NCBI RefSeq assembly: GCF_017583065.1
Contig: NZ_JAGEVL010000007.1
Coordinates: 124,001-188,000 of the forward strand
Source of the DNA: Staphylococcus shinii
GTDB taxonomy: Bacteria; Bacillota; Bacilli; Staphylococcales; Staphylococcaceae
Direction of reading: 5' to 3'
Length of the DNA: 64,000 nt
Within the stretch, counting starts at the first letter, position 1; every line of letters starts with the position of its first letter. A program made the position numbers and the translations under genes. Below the pieces are notes generated by a model. It was not told where the DNA came from and ran no database searches. It worked only from the letters and a program-made list of their open reading frames with translations. Positions 47,684-57,034 of the stretch are shown here, piece by piece.

Positions 47684-48487
47684 ATGAATCGCTTAAAAGG
47701 AGAACAGGTCACTATAGGTTATGGAGAAAATGTCATTGTGGATAATTTAGATGTTAATATACCCGATGGCAAGATTACCTCTATTATAGGACCAAACGGT
47801 TGTGGCAAGTCGACATTACTTAAAGCGTTATCTCGACTCCTACCAATAAAAGGCGGAGAAATTAAATTAGATAACGAAAATATACACTCACAATCTACGA
47901 AAGAGATCGCTAAAAAAATTGCAATTTTACCTCAATCTCCAGAGGTTGCAGATGGCCTTACAGTTGGTGAATTAGTATCATATGGTCGTTTTCCGCATCA
48001 AAAAGGTTTTGGACGTCTATCTGCTGAAGATAAAAAAGAAATCGATTGGGCAATGCGTGTTACAGGTACTTATGATTTTAAATTACGGCCGATAAACGAT
48101 TTAAGTGGAGGCCAACGACAACGTGTATGGATTGCAATGGCGTTAGCTCAACGTACAGATATTATATTCTTAGATGAACCAACAACATATTTAGACATCT
48201 CCCATCAGTTAGAAATATTAGAATTAATTACACAGCTTAATAAAGAACAAGGTTGCACGATTATTATGGTATTGCATGATATTAACCAAGCTGTTCGTTT
48301 TTCTGATCATTTAATCACTATGAAGAATGGCGATATTATCGCAAATGGTGACACTGAAGAAGTATTAACCAAAGACATATTAGAAAAAGTATTCAATATT
48401 GATGTTGAAATTAGTACAGACCCAAGAACTGGCAAACCAATGCTAGTGACGTATGATTTATGCAGAAAGAGCTATTCAGAAGTTTAG
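47684..48487 (+). CDS. fhuC: Hydroxamate siderophore ABC ATPase FhuC
   Basis: This 267-residue ABC ATPase has Walker A GPNGCGKSTLLKAL (about residue 37), signature LSGGQRQRVWIA (about residue 141) and Walker B IIFLDEPTTYLD. It powers FhuBG-mediated uptake of ferric hydroxamates; in S. aureus it also serves other siderophore permeases. ATG 47684 follows AAGGGG, while the open frame from 47654 lacks a good site. It is the first gene of the Fur-box-controlled operon. Confidence 0.94.
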   Translation: MNRLKGEQVTIGYGENVIVDNLDVNIPDGKITSIIGPNGCGKSTLLKALSRLLPIKGGEIKLDNENIHSQSTKEIAKKIAILPQSPEVADGLTVGELVSYGRFPHQKGFGRLSAEDKKEIDWAMRVTGTYDFKLRPINDLSGGQRQRVWIAMALAQRTDIIFLDEPTTYLDISHQLEILELITQLNKEQGCTIIMVLHDINQAVRFSDHLITMKNGDIIANGDTEEVLTKDILEKVFNIDVEISTDPRTGKPMLVTYDLCRKSYSEV

Positions 48488-48496
48488 GGGTAAATT

Positions 48497-49498
48497 ATGA
48501 CTACTAAGAGAAAAGGGAAATTAAGTTTTACAGCAACTTTTATCATAGCTGTATTATTATTAATTGGCGCACTAATCATCTCAATATTATTTGGTGATGC
48601 TAAAATTCATTTAGGCACAATTTTTGAAGCAGTGTTTAATTATGATTCTAAAAATCAACAACATAATATTATCAGTGAAATACGTATACCAAGAGATATC
48701 GGTGCAATATTAGTAGGCGTTGCGCTAGGTACTTCAGGTGCTGTCATTCAAGGTGTGACTAAAAATGGTTTGGCTGATCCAAGTTTAATAGGCTTAAACT
48801 CGGGGGCCTCATTTATGCTAGCGCTTACGTTTGCATTTTATCCTACTGCGCCTTTTTTAGTGATGATGTTTGCTGGTTTTATAGGTGCGTTGATGGGCGG
48901 GTTTATTGTATTAATGATTGGAAGATCAAGAAGTGATGGATTCAACCCGATGAGAATTATTTTGGCAGGTGCTGCTGTCAGTGCATTACTAACTGCATTA
49001 AGCCAAGGTGTGGCGTTATTATTTAGATTAAACCAAAGTTTAACATTTTGGAGTGCAGGTGGGGTGTCTGGTACAACTTGGAATCAATTAGTTTGGGCAG
49101 CACCATTTATCATCATTGCACTTGTTATCATCATTTCAATGAGTAAGCAATTAACAATTTTAAATTTAGGCGAAACATTAGCTAAAGGTTTAGGCCAAAA
49201 TGTGGCTTTCACGCGAGCTATTTCACTGATATTATCTATGATTTTAGCTGGTATTGCAGTTGCAATGGTAGGTCAAATTGCTTTTGTCGGCCTAATGGTG
49301 CCCCATATAGTGAGATACTTAGTGGGGACGGATTATGCTAGAGTGATACCTTTGACTGCTGTAGTCGGTGGTTTGCTATTACTAGTAGCAGATACGATTG
49401 CACGTATGTTAGGAGAAGCCCCAGTGGGAGCTATCATTTCCTTTATTGGTGTACCTTACTTCTTGTATTTAGTTAAAAGAGGAGGTCGCTTCTCATGA
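48497..49498 (+). CDS. fhuB: Hydroxamate siderophore permease FhuB
   Basis: This 333-residue FecCD-type permease has nine to ten helices and signatures RIPRDIGAILVGVALGTSGA, GLADPSLIGLNSGASF and GQIAFVGLMVPHIVR. It pairs with FhuG to form the channel. It starts 9 bp after fhuC and overlaps fhuG by 4 bp. No fhuD binding-protein gene is present here, as is usual in staphylococci, where FhuD proteins are encoded elsewhere. Confidence 0.93.
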   Translation: MTTKRKGKLSFTATFIIAVLLLIGALIISILFGDAKIHLGTIFEAVFNYDSKNQQHNIISEIRIPRDIGAILVGVALGTSGAVIQGVTKNGLADPSLIGLNSGASFMLALTFAFYPTAPFLVMMFAGFIGALMGGFIVLMIGRSRSDGFNPMRIILAGAAVSALLTALSQGVALLFRLNQSLTFWSAGGVSGTTWNQLVWAAPFIIIALVIIISMSKQLTILNLGETLAKGLGQNVAFTRAISLILSMILAGIAVAMVGQIAFVGLMVPHIVRYLVGTDYARVIPLTAVVGGLLLLVADTIARMLGEAPVGAIISFIGVPYFLYLVKRGGRFS

Positions 49499-50511
49499 TA
49501 GATCCAAAGTTAAGATATAAACAGTGGCTTACGATGATTATACTCTCGATTCTAGTCTTACTAGCGTGTGCATGGAGTATTACTTCAGGAGAATATAAAA
49601 TGTCTGTCGAGGCATTTTTCAAAACGTTGATTGGCCAGGGTGAATATACAGATACATTGATATTGATGGAATTTAGATTGCCGCGTATGATTATTACAAT
49701 ATTAGCTGGTGCTGCTTTAGCCATGAGTGGTGCAGTCATACAAAGTGTAACGAAAAACCCACTAGCAGAGCCTGGTATATTAGGTATTAATGCCGGAAGC
49801 GGATTTGTAATTGCTTTGTTTATAGTGGTAGGCCAGGTAGACGCAAGTAATTTTGTGTATGTTTTACCATTTATTAGTATGATAGGTGGCGTTTTAACAG
49901 CGCTTATTATTTTCTCGTTTAGTTATAATAAAGGAGAAGGTATTACTCCAGCGAGTATGGTACTTGTAGGTGTGGGGATGTCTACTGCACTTAGTGGTGG
50001 TTCATTAACACTAATGTCCACATTTGACGAAGACCAATCAGAATTCATAGCTTCTTGGCTTGCTGGCAATATCTGGGGTGATGAATGGGCGTTTGTAATC
50101 GCCTTTTTACCATGGATAATCGTATTAATACCATTCTTATTATTTAAAGCAAACGTCTTAAATTTATTAAATACACATCAGTATATTGCTCAAGGTGTTG
50201 GTGTCAAGATAGGCCGAGAACGTATCGTCTTATTATTAGTTGCAGTTGTGCTATCATCTGCGGCTGTTTCTGTAGCAGGGGCAATCGGATTTATTGGTTT
50301 GTTAGGACCACATATTGCTAAGTCGATTGTTGGTCCAAGGCATCAAATGTTCTTACCGATTTCAATATTGATAGGTGCTTTTTTGCTTGTGCTAGCAGAT
50401 ACTATTGGACAAGTGATACTACAACCATCAGGTGTTCCGGCAGGTATTGTAGTTGCTATAATAGGCGCGCCTTATTTCTTATACTTAATGTATAAAACGA
50501 AATCAGTATAA
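49495..50511 (+). CDS. fhuG: Hydroxamate siderophore permease FhuG
   Basis: This 338-residue FecCD-type permease resembles FhuB in its signatures RLPRMIITILAGAALAMSGA, NPLAEPGILGINAGSGF and GAIGFIGLLGPHIAKS. With FhuB and FhuC it forms the ferric hydroxamate importer. Overlap with fhuB (ATGA) indicates coupled translation. A terminator follows at 50607. Confidence 0.93.
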   Translation: MIDPKLRYKQWLTMIILSILVLLACAWSITSGEYKMSVEAFFKTLIGQGEYTDTLILMEFRLPRMIITILAGAALAMSGAVIQSVTKNPLAEPGILGINAGSGFVIALFIVVGQVDASNFVYVLPFISMIGGVLTALIIFSFSYNKGEGITPASMVLVGVGMSTALSGGSLTLMSTFDEDQSEFIASWLAGNIWGDEWAFVIAFLPWIIVLIPFLLFKANVLNLLNTHQYIAQGVGVKIGRERIVLLLVAVVLSSAAVSVAGAIGFIGLLGPHIAKSIVGPRHQMFLPISILIGAFLLVLADTIGQVILQPSGVPAGIVVAIIGAPYFLYLMYKTKSV

Positions 50512-50606
50512 TTTGTTTTAGTGCGAAAAGTATGTAAATTATAAAATTTCTACTTTACGTATTGTTTATAAAATAGAAAAAGCCAAAGATAAGAAGCATG
50601 AGATAT

Positions 50607-50642
50607 ATTTATATCTCGTGCTTTTTTTGCGATTACTCATCT
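50607..50642 (+). terminator. Terminator of fhuCBG
   Basis: AAGCATGAGATATA pairs with TATATCTCGTGCTT, and a T7 run follows. Confidence 0.82.
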
Positions 50643-50732
50643 TTGCTAACAGTGTATTGCTACTATAAATCGGTTTTAGAAAATGTGAATAATGTCTCAA
50701 TTTCTCACGTACAAATAAAATTCGCATTCATA

Positions 50733-50770
50733 TGTTAGCGTTTGCATTTGTGTGTGGGGTATACTATAAC
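50733..50770 (+). promoter_or_regulatory. dhaK promoter with cre-like site
   Basis: TGTTAGCGTTTGCA (50733-50746) matches the CcpA cre consensus TGWAANCGNTNWCA with two mismatches and overlaps a -35-like TTGCAT. TATAAC at 50765 follows after 17 bp. It suggests glucose repression of the dha operon. Confidence 0.5.
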
Positions 50771-50798
50771 TGAATAGTTTAAATAGGAGGTCGTTATT

Positions 50799-51764
50799 AT
50801 GAAAAAATTAATTAAACAAAAAACGAATTTTTTGAATGATATGTTGGACGGGCTTTCAAAAACAAATAAGCAAATAGAAATTATTTCAGACACAGTCGTA
50901 GTTAGAAAAAATAAAAAAGAACAAGGAGTTTCTTTGGTTTCTGGTGGCGGAAGTGGCCACGAACCAGCTCATGCGGGGTATGTTGCCAAAGGTATGTTAG
51001 ACGCCGCAGTTTGTGGAGAAGTATTTACTTCACCGACGCCAGATAAGATTCTTAGTGCCATAAAAGCTGTTGATAATGGTGATGGTGTATTACTAATAGT
51101 AAAAAACTATGCTGGTGATGTTATGAACTTTGAGATGGCGCAAGAAATGGCAGAAATGGAAGACATTCAAGTAGCAACTGTCATCGTAAAAGATGATATT
51201 GCAGTGGAAGACGAAGCACAACGTCGAGGTGTAGCTGGCACAGTGATTGTTCATAAATATGCAGGATATTTGGCAGAAAAAGGGCTATCGCTAACAGAGA
51301 TTAAAGATAAAGTAGAAGATTTATTACCTAAAATAAAAAGTATCGGTATGGCATTAACAGCACCTATGGTTCCAACTACTGGACAGTATGGATTTGATAT
51401 TGAAGAAGATGAGATGGAAATCGGCGTGGGTATACATGGTGAAAAAGGATTGTCTAGAGAAAAGGTTGAACCTGTGAATCAAATTGTAGAGCGATTAATA
51501 CAAGTTTTGCTAACAGAAGTTGAATCAGATGAGCTCATTGTAATGGTAAATGGCATGGGCGCAACACCTCTATCTGAACTTAATATTGCCGCAAAATATG
51601 TCGGTGAAAATTTAGAACAAAAGAGTAAATCGATTGCTCATTGGCTAGTTGGAGATTACATGACTGCTTTAGATATGCAAGGTTTATCATTAACATTTGT
51701 GCCCTCTTCAGAAGAATTGTTAGTAGCGTTAACTGATACAACAGAAAGTCCGTATTTTCATTAA
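50799..51764 (+). CDS. dhaK: Dihydroxyacetone kinase subunit DhaK
   Basis: This 321-residue subunit binds dihydroxyacetone covalently through a His, seen in GVGIHGEKG near residue 216. The N-terminal GGGSGHEPAHAGYV (about residues 49-62) and TPDKILSAIKA are family signatures. It works with DhaL and the phosphorelay protein DhaM to make dihydroxyacetone phosphate, using PEP through the PTS. First gene of dhaKLM, with TAGGAGG before the ATG. Confidence 0.93.
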   Translation: MKKLIKQKTNFLNDMLDGLSKTNKQIEIISDTVVVRKNKKEQGVSLVSGGGSGHEPAHAGYVAKGMLDAAVCGEVFTSPTPDKILSAIKAVDNGDGVLLIVKNYAGDVMNFEMAQEMAEMEDIQVATVIVKDDIAVEDEAQRRGVAGTVIVHKYAGYLAEKGLSLTEIKDKVEDLLPKIKSIGMALTAPMVPTTGQYGFDIEEDEMEIGVGIHGEKGLSREKVEPVNQIVERLIQVLLTEVESDELIVMVNGMGATPLSELNIAAKYVGENLEQKSKSIAHWLVGDYMTALDMQGLSLTFVPSSEELLVALTDTTESPYFH

Positions 51765-51795
51765 AATAAAGTAATTATAAAAGGAGCGAAAATAT

Positions 51796-52374
51796 ATGAA
51801 TGTCGCTGAACTAAAAGAAAGATTATTGAAATTAGTAGATGTGTTTGAAGAGAAAGAAGAATTACTAACAGAATTAGATAGAGCAATCGGTGATGGTGAC
51901 CACGGAGTGAACATGGTTAGAGGTTTCAAAGCGTTACCAGATAATATTGACGATAGTTCTATGCAAAGTTTACTAAAGTCTACAGGTATGACACTTATGT
52001 CTAACATTGGTGGCGCTTCTGGTCCATTATATGGCTTTAGTTTTGTAAAAATGTCACAAGTAGTATCAGATGAAATAGATCGTTCGAATTTGCAAGCGCT
52101 TTTAAAAACTTTTTCAGAGGCAATTGCTCAAAGGGGTAAAGTAACGTTAAATGAAAAAACGATGTATGACGTAATTGAACGCGCAAACCAAGCTATACAA
52201 GAAGATGAATCGTTAACAAGAGAGACATTGCAATCCTACGCATATTTAACCAAAGATATCGAAGCGACTAAAGGTAGAGCTGCGTATTTCAAAAAAGATT
52301 CTTTAGGACATGTTGACCCTGGAGCTCAAAGTAGTGTTTATATCTTAAACGCGTTGATTGGAGATGATTCATAA
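51796..52374 (+). CDS. dhaL: Dihydroxyacetone kinase ADP-binding subunit DhaL
   Basis: This 192-residue helical-barrel subunit holds an ADP cofactor, phosphorylated by DhaM. The Mg2+ Asp residues lie in IGDGDHGVNMVRG (about residues 32-44), and GGASGPLYG and GHVDPGAQSS are further signatures. It follows dhaK after 31 bp with AAAGGAG, and overlaps dhaM by one base. Confidence 0.94.
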   Translation: MNVAELKERLLKLVDVFEEKEELLTELDRAIGDGDHGVNMVRGFKALPDNIDDSSMQSLLKSTGMTLMSNIGGASGPLYGFSFVKMSQVVSDEIDRSNLQALLKTFSEAIAQRGKVTLNEKTMYDVIERANQAIQEDESLTRETLQSYAYLTKDIEATKGRAAYFKKDSLGHVDPGAQSSVYILNALIGDDS

Positions 52375-52736
52375 TGACAAATATAGTGATAATTAGCCAT
52401 AGTAAAGAAATTGCAGAAGGTACACAAGCATTATTAAACCAAATGGCTGGTGATGTTAACGTAATTGTGCAAGGTGGCGTTGATGGTAAAATTGGTACAT
52501 CGTATGATCATATTCAAGCATTAATAAACGAATTAACAGATGATGCATTATGTTTTTATGATATAGGTTCTGCTGAAATGAATTTAGATTTAGCGATTGA
52601 AATGTATGAAGGTGATCAACGCATTGAAAAAGTAGAAGCACCAATTGTTGAAGGTAGCTTTACTGCAGCTGTGAAATTATCTGTAGGAAGTTCCATAGAA
52701 GAAACTTTGGAAGAATTAAATAAAACGTTTGGTTAA
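52374..52736 (+). CDS. dhaM: Dihydroxyacetone kinase phosphotransfer protein DhaM
   Basis: This 120-residue EIIA-Man-like phosphocarrier has the active His in VIISHSKEIAEG (about residue 9) and GGVDGKIGTSYDHI. It takes phosphate from HPr and passes it to DhaL-ADP. It consists only of the EIIA domain, unlike the multi-domain E. coli DhaM. It starts on the last base of dhaL. Confidence 0.92.
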   Translation: MTNIVIISHSKEIAEGTQALLNQMAGDVNVIVQGGVDGKIGTSYDHIQALINELTDDALCFYDIGSAEMNLDLAIEMYEGDQRIEKVEAPIVEGSFTAAVKLSVGSSIEETLEELNKTFG

Positions 52737-52891
52737 ATAGTGTTATTTGTTTTACTATGTTAAATATAATTTAAAATGAAGTTCTCAACTAATATAGCAA
52801 AAAATTTCTTTTTTATAGGAATATTTAAATGAATTGTGGTAAAATGAAAATTAATTGTAATAGAAATCTGGATATCTAGGAGGACATTGCC

Positions 52892-53392
52892 ATGAAGGAT
52901 TTAATATTAAAGCATGTCTTAAACGGCGAATTTGAGTCAGTCAAACGTTTAATGTCCCAAACAGATTTTATGGAATTTGAAGAAGTATACATTTCAAGCG
53001 CACATGAAGCAGAAAACATTATGTTTTATACATGTATTTTAGATATGATGAAAGTAGAAGAAACTGCAGAAATGCATGACTTAGCTTTTCTATTATTAGT
53101 CTATCCATTAAGTGATCTTCAGGGTGCTTTAGATTCTGCTTATTATCATGCTGAGTCATCCATAAAACTTACTGAGGGCAAAGAAGTAAAAAGTTTGTTA
53201 CAAATGTTATTGTTACATGCAGTTCCTGAACCAGTCATTTCTGATAAAAAGGCATTTGAAATTTCACGCCAAATACTTAAATTGGACCCAACTAACAGTG
53301 TTGCACGTAATGTTCTAAAAGAAACAGCTAAACGTATGGATAACGTAGTTGTTGACTTTAACGAACTTAATCGTTTTAAAAATGCACACTAA
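52892..53392 (+). CDS. Hypothetical helical protein
   Basis: The 166-residue soluble protein is mostly helical, with TPR-like spacing (SDKKAFEISRQILKLDPTNS, near residue 120). I recognise no named family. AGGAGG precedes ATG 52892, so expression is well supported. It lies 155 bp after dhaM and before a terminator at 53463, and thus probably forms its own unit. Confidence 0.65.
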   Translation: MKDLILKHVLNGEFESVKRLMSQTDFMEFEEVYISSAHEAENIMFYTCILDMMKVEETAEMHDLAFLLLVYPLSDLQGALDSAYYHAESSIKLTEGKEVKSLLQMLLLHAVPEPVISDKKAFEISRQILKLDPTNSVARNVLKETAKRMDNVVVDFNELNRFKNAH

Positions 53393-53462
53393 TAACAAAA
53401 TCGTCATAGTTGAACAATCATAATTATTAGAACTTGACAAAATAATACATTAAAGTGATTTA

Positions 53463-53522
53463 CTAAAGAATCGAAATATACATGTTAAAAGGTGTATCTA
53501 TTTTGATTCTTTTTATTTTATT
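53463..53522 (+). terminator. Terminator after the helical hypothetical gene
   Basis: AAAGAATCGAAATATACAT pairs, with mismatches, with GTATCTATTTTGATTCTTT, and is followed by T-rich sequence. The gap to 53787 contains no further gene. Confidence 0.75.
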
Positions 53523-53786
53523 TTTTGGAATTTTACACACTATTAAAGCATACCTTTAGTAATGTATAAAATTGCAAAAATAAAATTAAGATAACTATAA
53601 ATATGCAATAGCTATAATAAAATTCGTTATATTTAAAGAATATAATGAATGATTAAAAATAGCATTTAAATTATTGAGTATTATTGAGAGCAATCAAAAG
53701 TGTAAAATTTTATGTTGTGCAGTTGCAAAAAATAATCAGTAAGTTATAATAATGCAATGTGTTAACTATGAGGAGGTTAAAATAAC

Positions 53787-54854
53787 ATGGGGTTGAATAA
53801 AGAAGCTATAAAAATTGGTTTCGCTTATGTCGGTATCGTTGTAGGTGCTGGCTTTTCAACAGGACAGGAAGTTATGCAATTTTTCTCACCATATGGCCTA
53901 TGGTCATATATTGGGGTTATACTTTCTGGTTTAATATTAGGCTTTATAGGTCGACAAGTTGCAAAAATCGGTACTGCGTTTGATGCGCAAAACCACGAAT
54001 CAACTTTAGACTATTTGTTTGGTGATAAGTTCAGTAAACTTGTAGACTATTTGCTTATCTTTTTCTTATTTGGCATTTCAGTCACAATGATTGCTGGAGC
54101 AGGATCAACATTCCAAGAAAGCTTTAATGTGCCAACATGGTTAGGCGCATTGATTATGGTTATTGCAATTTATATTACATTATTGATGGATTTTAATAAA
54201 ATTGTTAGAGCGTTAGGCATTGTTACACCCTTCTTAATTATTTTGGTTGTAATCATTGCTGCGTATTATCTTTTTAACGGAAGTATTTCGATAGGTAAAG
54301 TAAACGAAACTGTACCAGAAGCTAGCTTATGGTTAGGTATATTAAAAGGAATTAACTATGGCGGACTTGCATTCGCAGTAGGTTTTAGTACGATTGTAGC
54401 TATCGGCGGTGATGCTTCTAGACGTAGAGTGTCGGGGGCTGGGGCATTGTTTGGCGGTATTGTTTATACAATATTATTAGCGTTGATTAACTTTGCGCTA
54501 CAGTCTGAATTCCCAAAAATTGAGAATGCTGATATTCCTATGCTGACATTAGCTAATGGAATAAATCCTTGGATTGCACTTGTATTATCAGTTATTATGT
54601 TAGCTGTTATGTATAATACAATTCTTGGCTTAATGTATTCATTTGCCGCTAGATTTACAGAACCATATAGTAAAAAATATCATATATTTATTGTAATTAT
54701 AATGGTTGTAGGTTATGGTTTAAGTTTTGTAGGTTTCGCAGGTTTGATTAACTTCTTATATCCAATAATGGGTATTGTTGGACTTGTTGTTGTAATCGGT
54801 GTGTTAATCAAATACTATAGCAGAAAACGTCAAAATAAAAAGTTCATAGCATAA
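53787..54854 (+). CDS. YkvI-type LeuT-fold membrane carrier
   Basis: This 355-residue protein has about ten helices. It opens with GFAYVGIVVGAGFSTGQEVM, the glycine-rich first-helix pattern of LeuT-fold carriers in the YkvI group, and later has FSTIVAIGGDASRRRVSGAG. Transport of a small solute is likely, but the substrate is unknown. It has AGGAGG before the ATG and a clean terminator at 54885. Confidence 0.8.
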   Translation: MGLNKEAIKIGFAYVGIVVGAGFSTGQEVMQFFSPYGLWSYIGVILSGLILGFIGRQVAKIGTAFDAQNHESTLDYLFGDKFSKLVDYLLIFFLFGISVTMIAGAGSTFQESFNVPTWLGALIMVIAIYITLLMDFNKIVRALGIVTPFLIILVVIIAAYYLFNGSISIGKVNETVPEASLWLGILKGINYGGLAFAVGFSTIVAIGGDASRRRVSGAGALFGGIVYTILLALINFALQSEFPKIENADIPMLTLANGINPWIALVLSVIMLAVMYNTILGLMYSFAARFTEPYSKKYHIFIVIIMVVGYGLSFVGFAGLINFLYPIMGIVGLVVVIGVLIKYYSRKRQNKKFIA

Positions 54855-54884
54855 ATTATTTGTTCTATTAAAATAAGAAATATA

Positions 54885-54922
54885 AACTCAGCTTGTACAA
54901 TTTATGCAAGCTGAGTTTTTAA
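54885..54922 (+). terminator. Terminator after the YkvI-type gene
   Basis: AAACTCAGCTTG pairs with CAAGCTGAGTTTTT. Confidence 0.82.
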
Positions 54923-54998
54923 TAATTTCGACAATTTATAAACACTACTGCGCACTAGTTAATTATGGTACAATGCATTTCGAAAGGGAAGGTAATGC

Positions 54999-56030
54999 AT
55001 GAAGAAAAAACATAAATGGACAATAATTACTTTAAGTATTGTTATTGTAGTAGCAATCTTGACTGCGCTGTTATTAAAACAACAGTATGACCGCCAACAT
55101 TCACAAGAAATTAAAGAGAAAGTACAAATTAACAATAAAAATGTAAATGCATTTACAAATATAACTTATGGTACTGGCACGCCTAATAGTAGGTTAGATA
55201 TATTAACGCCTACGGAATTAGATTCAGATAATAAGTTGCCTGTAATTTTTTGGATGCATGGTGGAGGTTTTATCGCAGGTGATAAACAGTATAAAAACCC
55301 ACTATTATCGAAAATTGCAGAGCAAGGCTATATTGTAGTAAATGTTAATTATGCGCTTGCACCAGATAATAAATACCCAACGCAGCTACATCAAATTGAC
55401 CAAGCTGTAAAATTTATAAAGCGTAATAAGCATGAATTACCTATGGATTTTGATCAAGTTATTTTTGGAGGAGACTCTGCGGGGGCACAATTATCTAGTC
55501 AATACACAGCAATTCAAACAAATAAATCATTAAGAGAAGATATGTCATTTGAACAACAATTTGAGGCAGATCAATTGAAGGCAGCAATATTTTTCGGTGG
55601 CTTTTATGATATGAAAACAGTGAAAGCTACTGAATTTCCGAGAATACAACTTTTTATGGAAAGTTATACTGGAAAACGTGATTGGGAACAACAATTTAAA
55701 TATATTAGTGAAATGTCTACGATAAATCAGGTTACTAAAGATTACCCACCAACGTTTTTATCTGTAGGTGACGCGGATCCGTTTTACAGCCAAAATATAT
55801 CATTTTATAAAAAGTTGAAGTCTTTAGATGTTCCAGCGGATAAATTATTTTTTGATGGTTCTCATAATTTGAGACATCAATACCAATTTCATATGGATTT
55901 ACCTGAATCACAACAAAATATAAAAGATGTCTTGAGATTTTTAAGTAGAAATACAAGTTCTTCAGGTGTTGAAACAAATGTTAGCGAAGAAACGGCGAAT
56001 CCTAATGGTATTGAATTAAACCCTTATTAA
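54999..56030 (+). CDS. Membrane-anchored HSL-type esterase
   Basis: This 343-residue alpha/beta-hydrolase has one N-terminal helix (IITLSIVIVVAILTALLL) and an extracellular body. The hormone-sensitive-lipase-type HGGGF motif is at about residue 88 (MHGGGFIAGDKQ), the nucleophile Ser in GGDSAGAQLS (about residue 160), Asp in VGDADPFY and a His in DGSHNLRHQYQFH. It likely hydrolyses short acyl esters at the cell surface. GGGAAGG precedes the ATG. Confidence 0.86.
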   Translation: MKKKHKWTIITLSIVIVVAILTALLLKQQYDRQHSQEIKEKVQINNKNVNAFTNITYGTGTPNSRLDILTPTELDSDNKLPVIFWMHGGGFIAGDKQYKNPLLSKIAEQGYIVVNVNYALAPDNKYPTQLHQIDQAVKFIKRNKHELPMDFDQVIFGGDSAGAQLSSQYTAIQTNKSLREDMSFEQQFEADQLKAAIFFGGFYDMKTVKATEFPRIQLFMESYTGKRDWEQQFKYISEMSTINQVTKDYPPTFLSVGDADPFYSQNISFYKKLKSLDVPADKLFFDGSHNLRHQYQFHMDLPESQQNIKDVLRFLSRNTSSSGVETNVSEETANPNGIELNPY

Positions 56031-56174
56031 AACATGAGGGGACATTAGGTTCTATTTGTAATTTTTGATAAGCACTTGTAATTTTAAATTACTAGGGTGT
56101 TAATATGAGAGTGAGTTAAACGTAGATAGTATAGTTATTAATTTAATTTCAAAAATTGAGTACATTCTAGCTGT

Positions 56175-56236
56175 AAAAAAGGAGTGGGATAGAAATCATA
56201 TTTTTTAGTAATGATTTTATCATCCCACTCCTTTTA
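56175..56236. terminator. Terminator hairpin, GGAGTGGGAT type
   Basis: AAAAAAGGAGTGGGAT pairs with ATCCCACTCCTTTT, flanking AGAAATCAT and ATGATTTT arms. It is related in sequence to 37686-37745. The remaining 56237-56406 shows nothing. Confidence 0.82.
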
Positions 56237-56406
56237 AATTTGAAGCTACAAGTTAAACGAGGTCAACTATTAATGCTTATAAAAGAGATTTGTATTTTGA
56301 ATTTCAACATCCAAAAGATTATATGACAATATTGTTATTTGGGTCTTTGTTCATTTACAATGTAACTATAAGTATGACGCGTTTAAATATTATGCTTAGA
56401 GGTAGA

Positions 56407-56913
56407 TTAAAGTAATAACTTGGCCATTACATATTTGTTGTAGTATCTACCATCGATGTATAGTTTATCACGAAGTTCACCTTCTGTTTGATAACCGGCA
56501 GTTTTAAATAATTCAACAGCTGTAGTATTTTCGGGTACAACTGTTGCTTCTATACGACGAATGTTATGGTTTAAGCACCATGCCTCTACAGAATTAATTA
56601 AAGATTGACCTAGTCCTTTTTCTCTGTAGTGTCTAATGACGCCCATTGAAAAATGAGCTTCATGACGTGTGCGTTCAAAATCTTCTGTCGTTACGATTGC
56701 AAAGCCGACGAGCTCGCCATTATTTTCAGCGATATAAATGGCATTGGAAGGCGATGTAATATAGTGTTCTAGGTTCGAAAGCGCATCGTTATTAGACGGC
56801 GCGTATTCTCCTGGATTGTATATTAAATAATCAGATTCATCATAAATTGTCGTTAATAATTTAACAAATGGATCTACATCATTGATACCGATTTCACGTA
56901 TTTGATGAACCAT
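56407..56913 (-). CDS. GNAT N-acetyltransferase
   Basis: This 168-residue enzyme has the acetyl-CoA loop HYREKGLGQSLINSVEAW (Q/RxxGxG/A pattern, about residues 95-112) and the late strand motif RRIEATVVPENTTAVELFK, as in RimI/PhnO-like GNATs. The acceptor is unknown. AAGGAGTGG precedes ATG on the minus strand. It is divergent to graX, with nested palindromes in the shared gap. Confidence 0.87.
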   Translation of the reverse strand: MVHQIREIGINDVDPFVKLLTTIYDESDYLIYNPGEYAPSNNDALSNLEHYITSPSNAIYIAENNGELVGFAIVTTEDFERTRHEAHFSMGVIRHYREKGLGQSLINSVEAWCLNHNIRRIEATVVPENTTAVELFKTAGYQTEGELRDKLYIDGRYYNKYVMAKLLL

Positions 56914-56939
56914 GTGTGTCCACTCCTTATTTCTATTTT

Positions 56940-56977
56940 GCTAATGATTAGTTATAGTATAACTTAACATCATTAGC
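56940..56977. promoter_or_regulatory. Nested palindromes between GNAT and graX
   Basis: GCTAATGAT (56940-56948) and ATCATTAGC (56969-56977) form a 9-bp inverted repeat, enclosing the perfect palindrome GTTATAGTATAAC (56951-56963). Position in a divergent promoter suggests an operator. Confidence 0.5.
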
Positions 56978-57034
56978 GTGATATTACTAGGACATATTTA
57001 TGTTGAGCTAAACTAATGCAAAGGAAGTATAATT

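Noticed and set aside
50740..50762. SigB promoter for dhaK (GTTT ... GGGTAT)
   Set aside because: Spacing is slightly short, and a normal -35/-10 pair explains the region as well.
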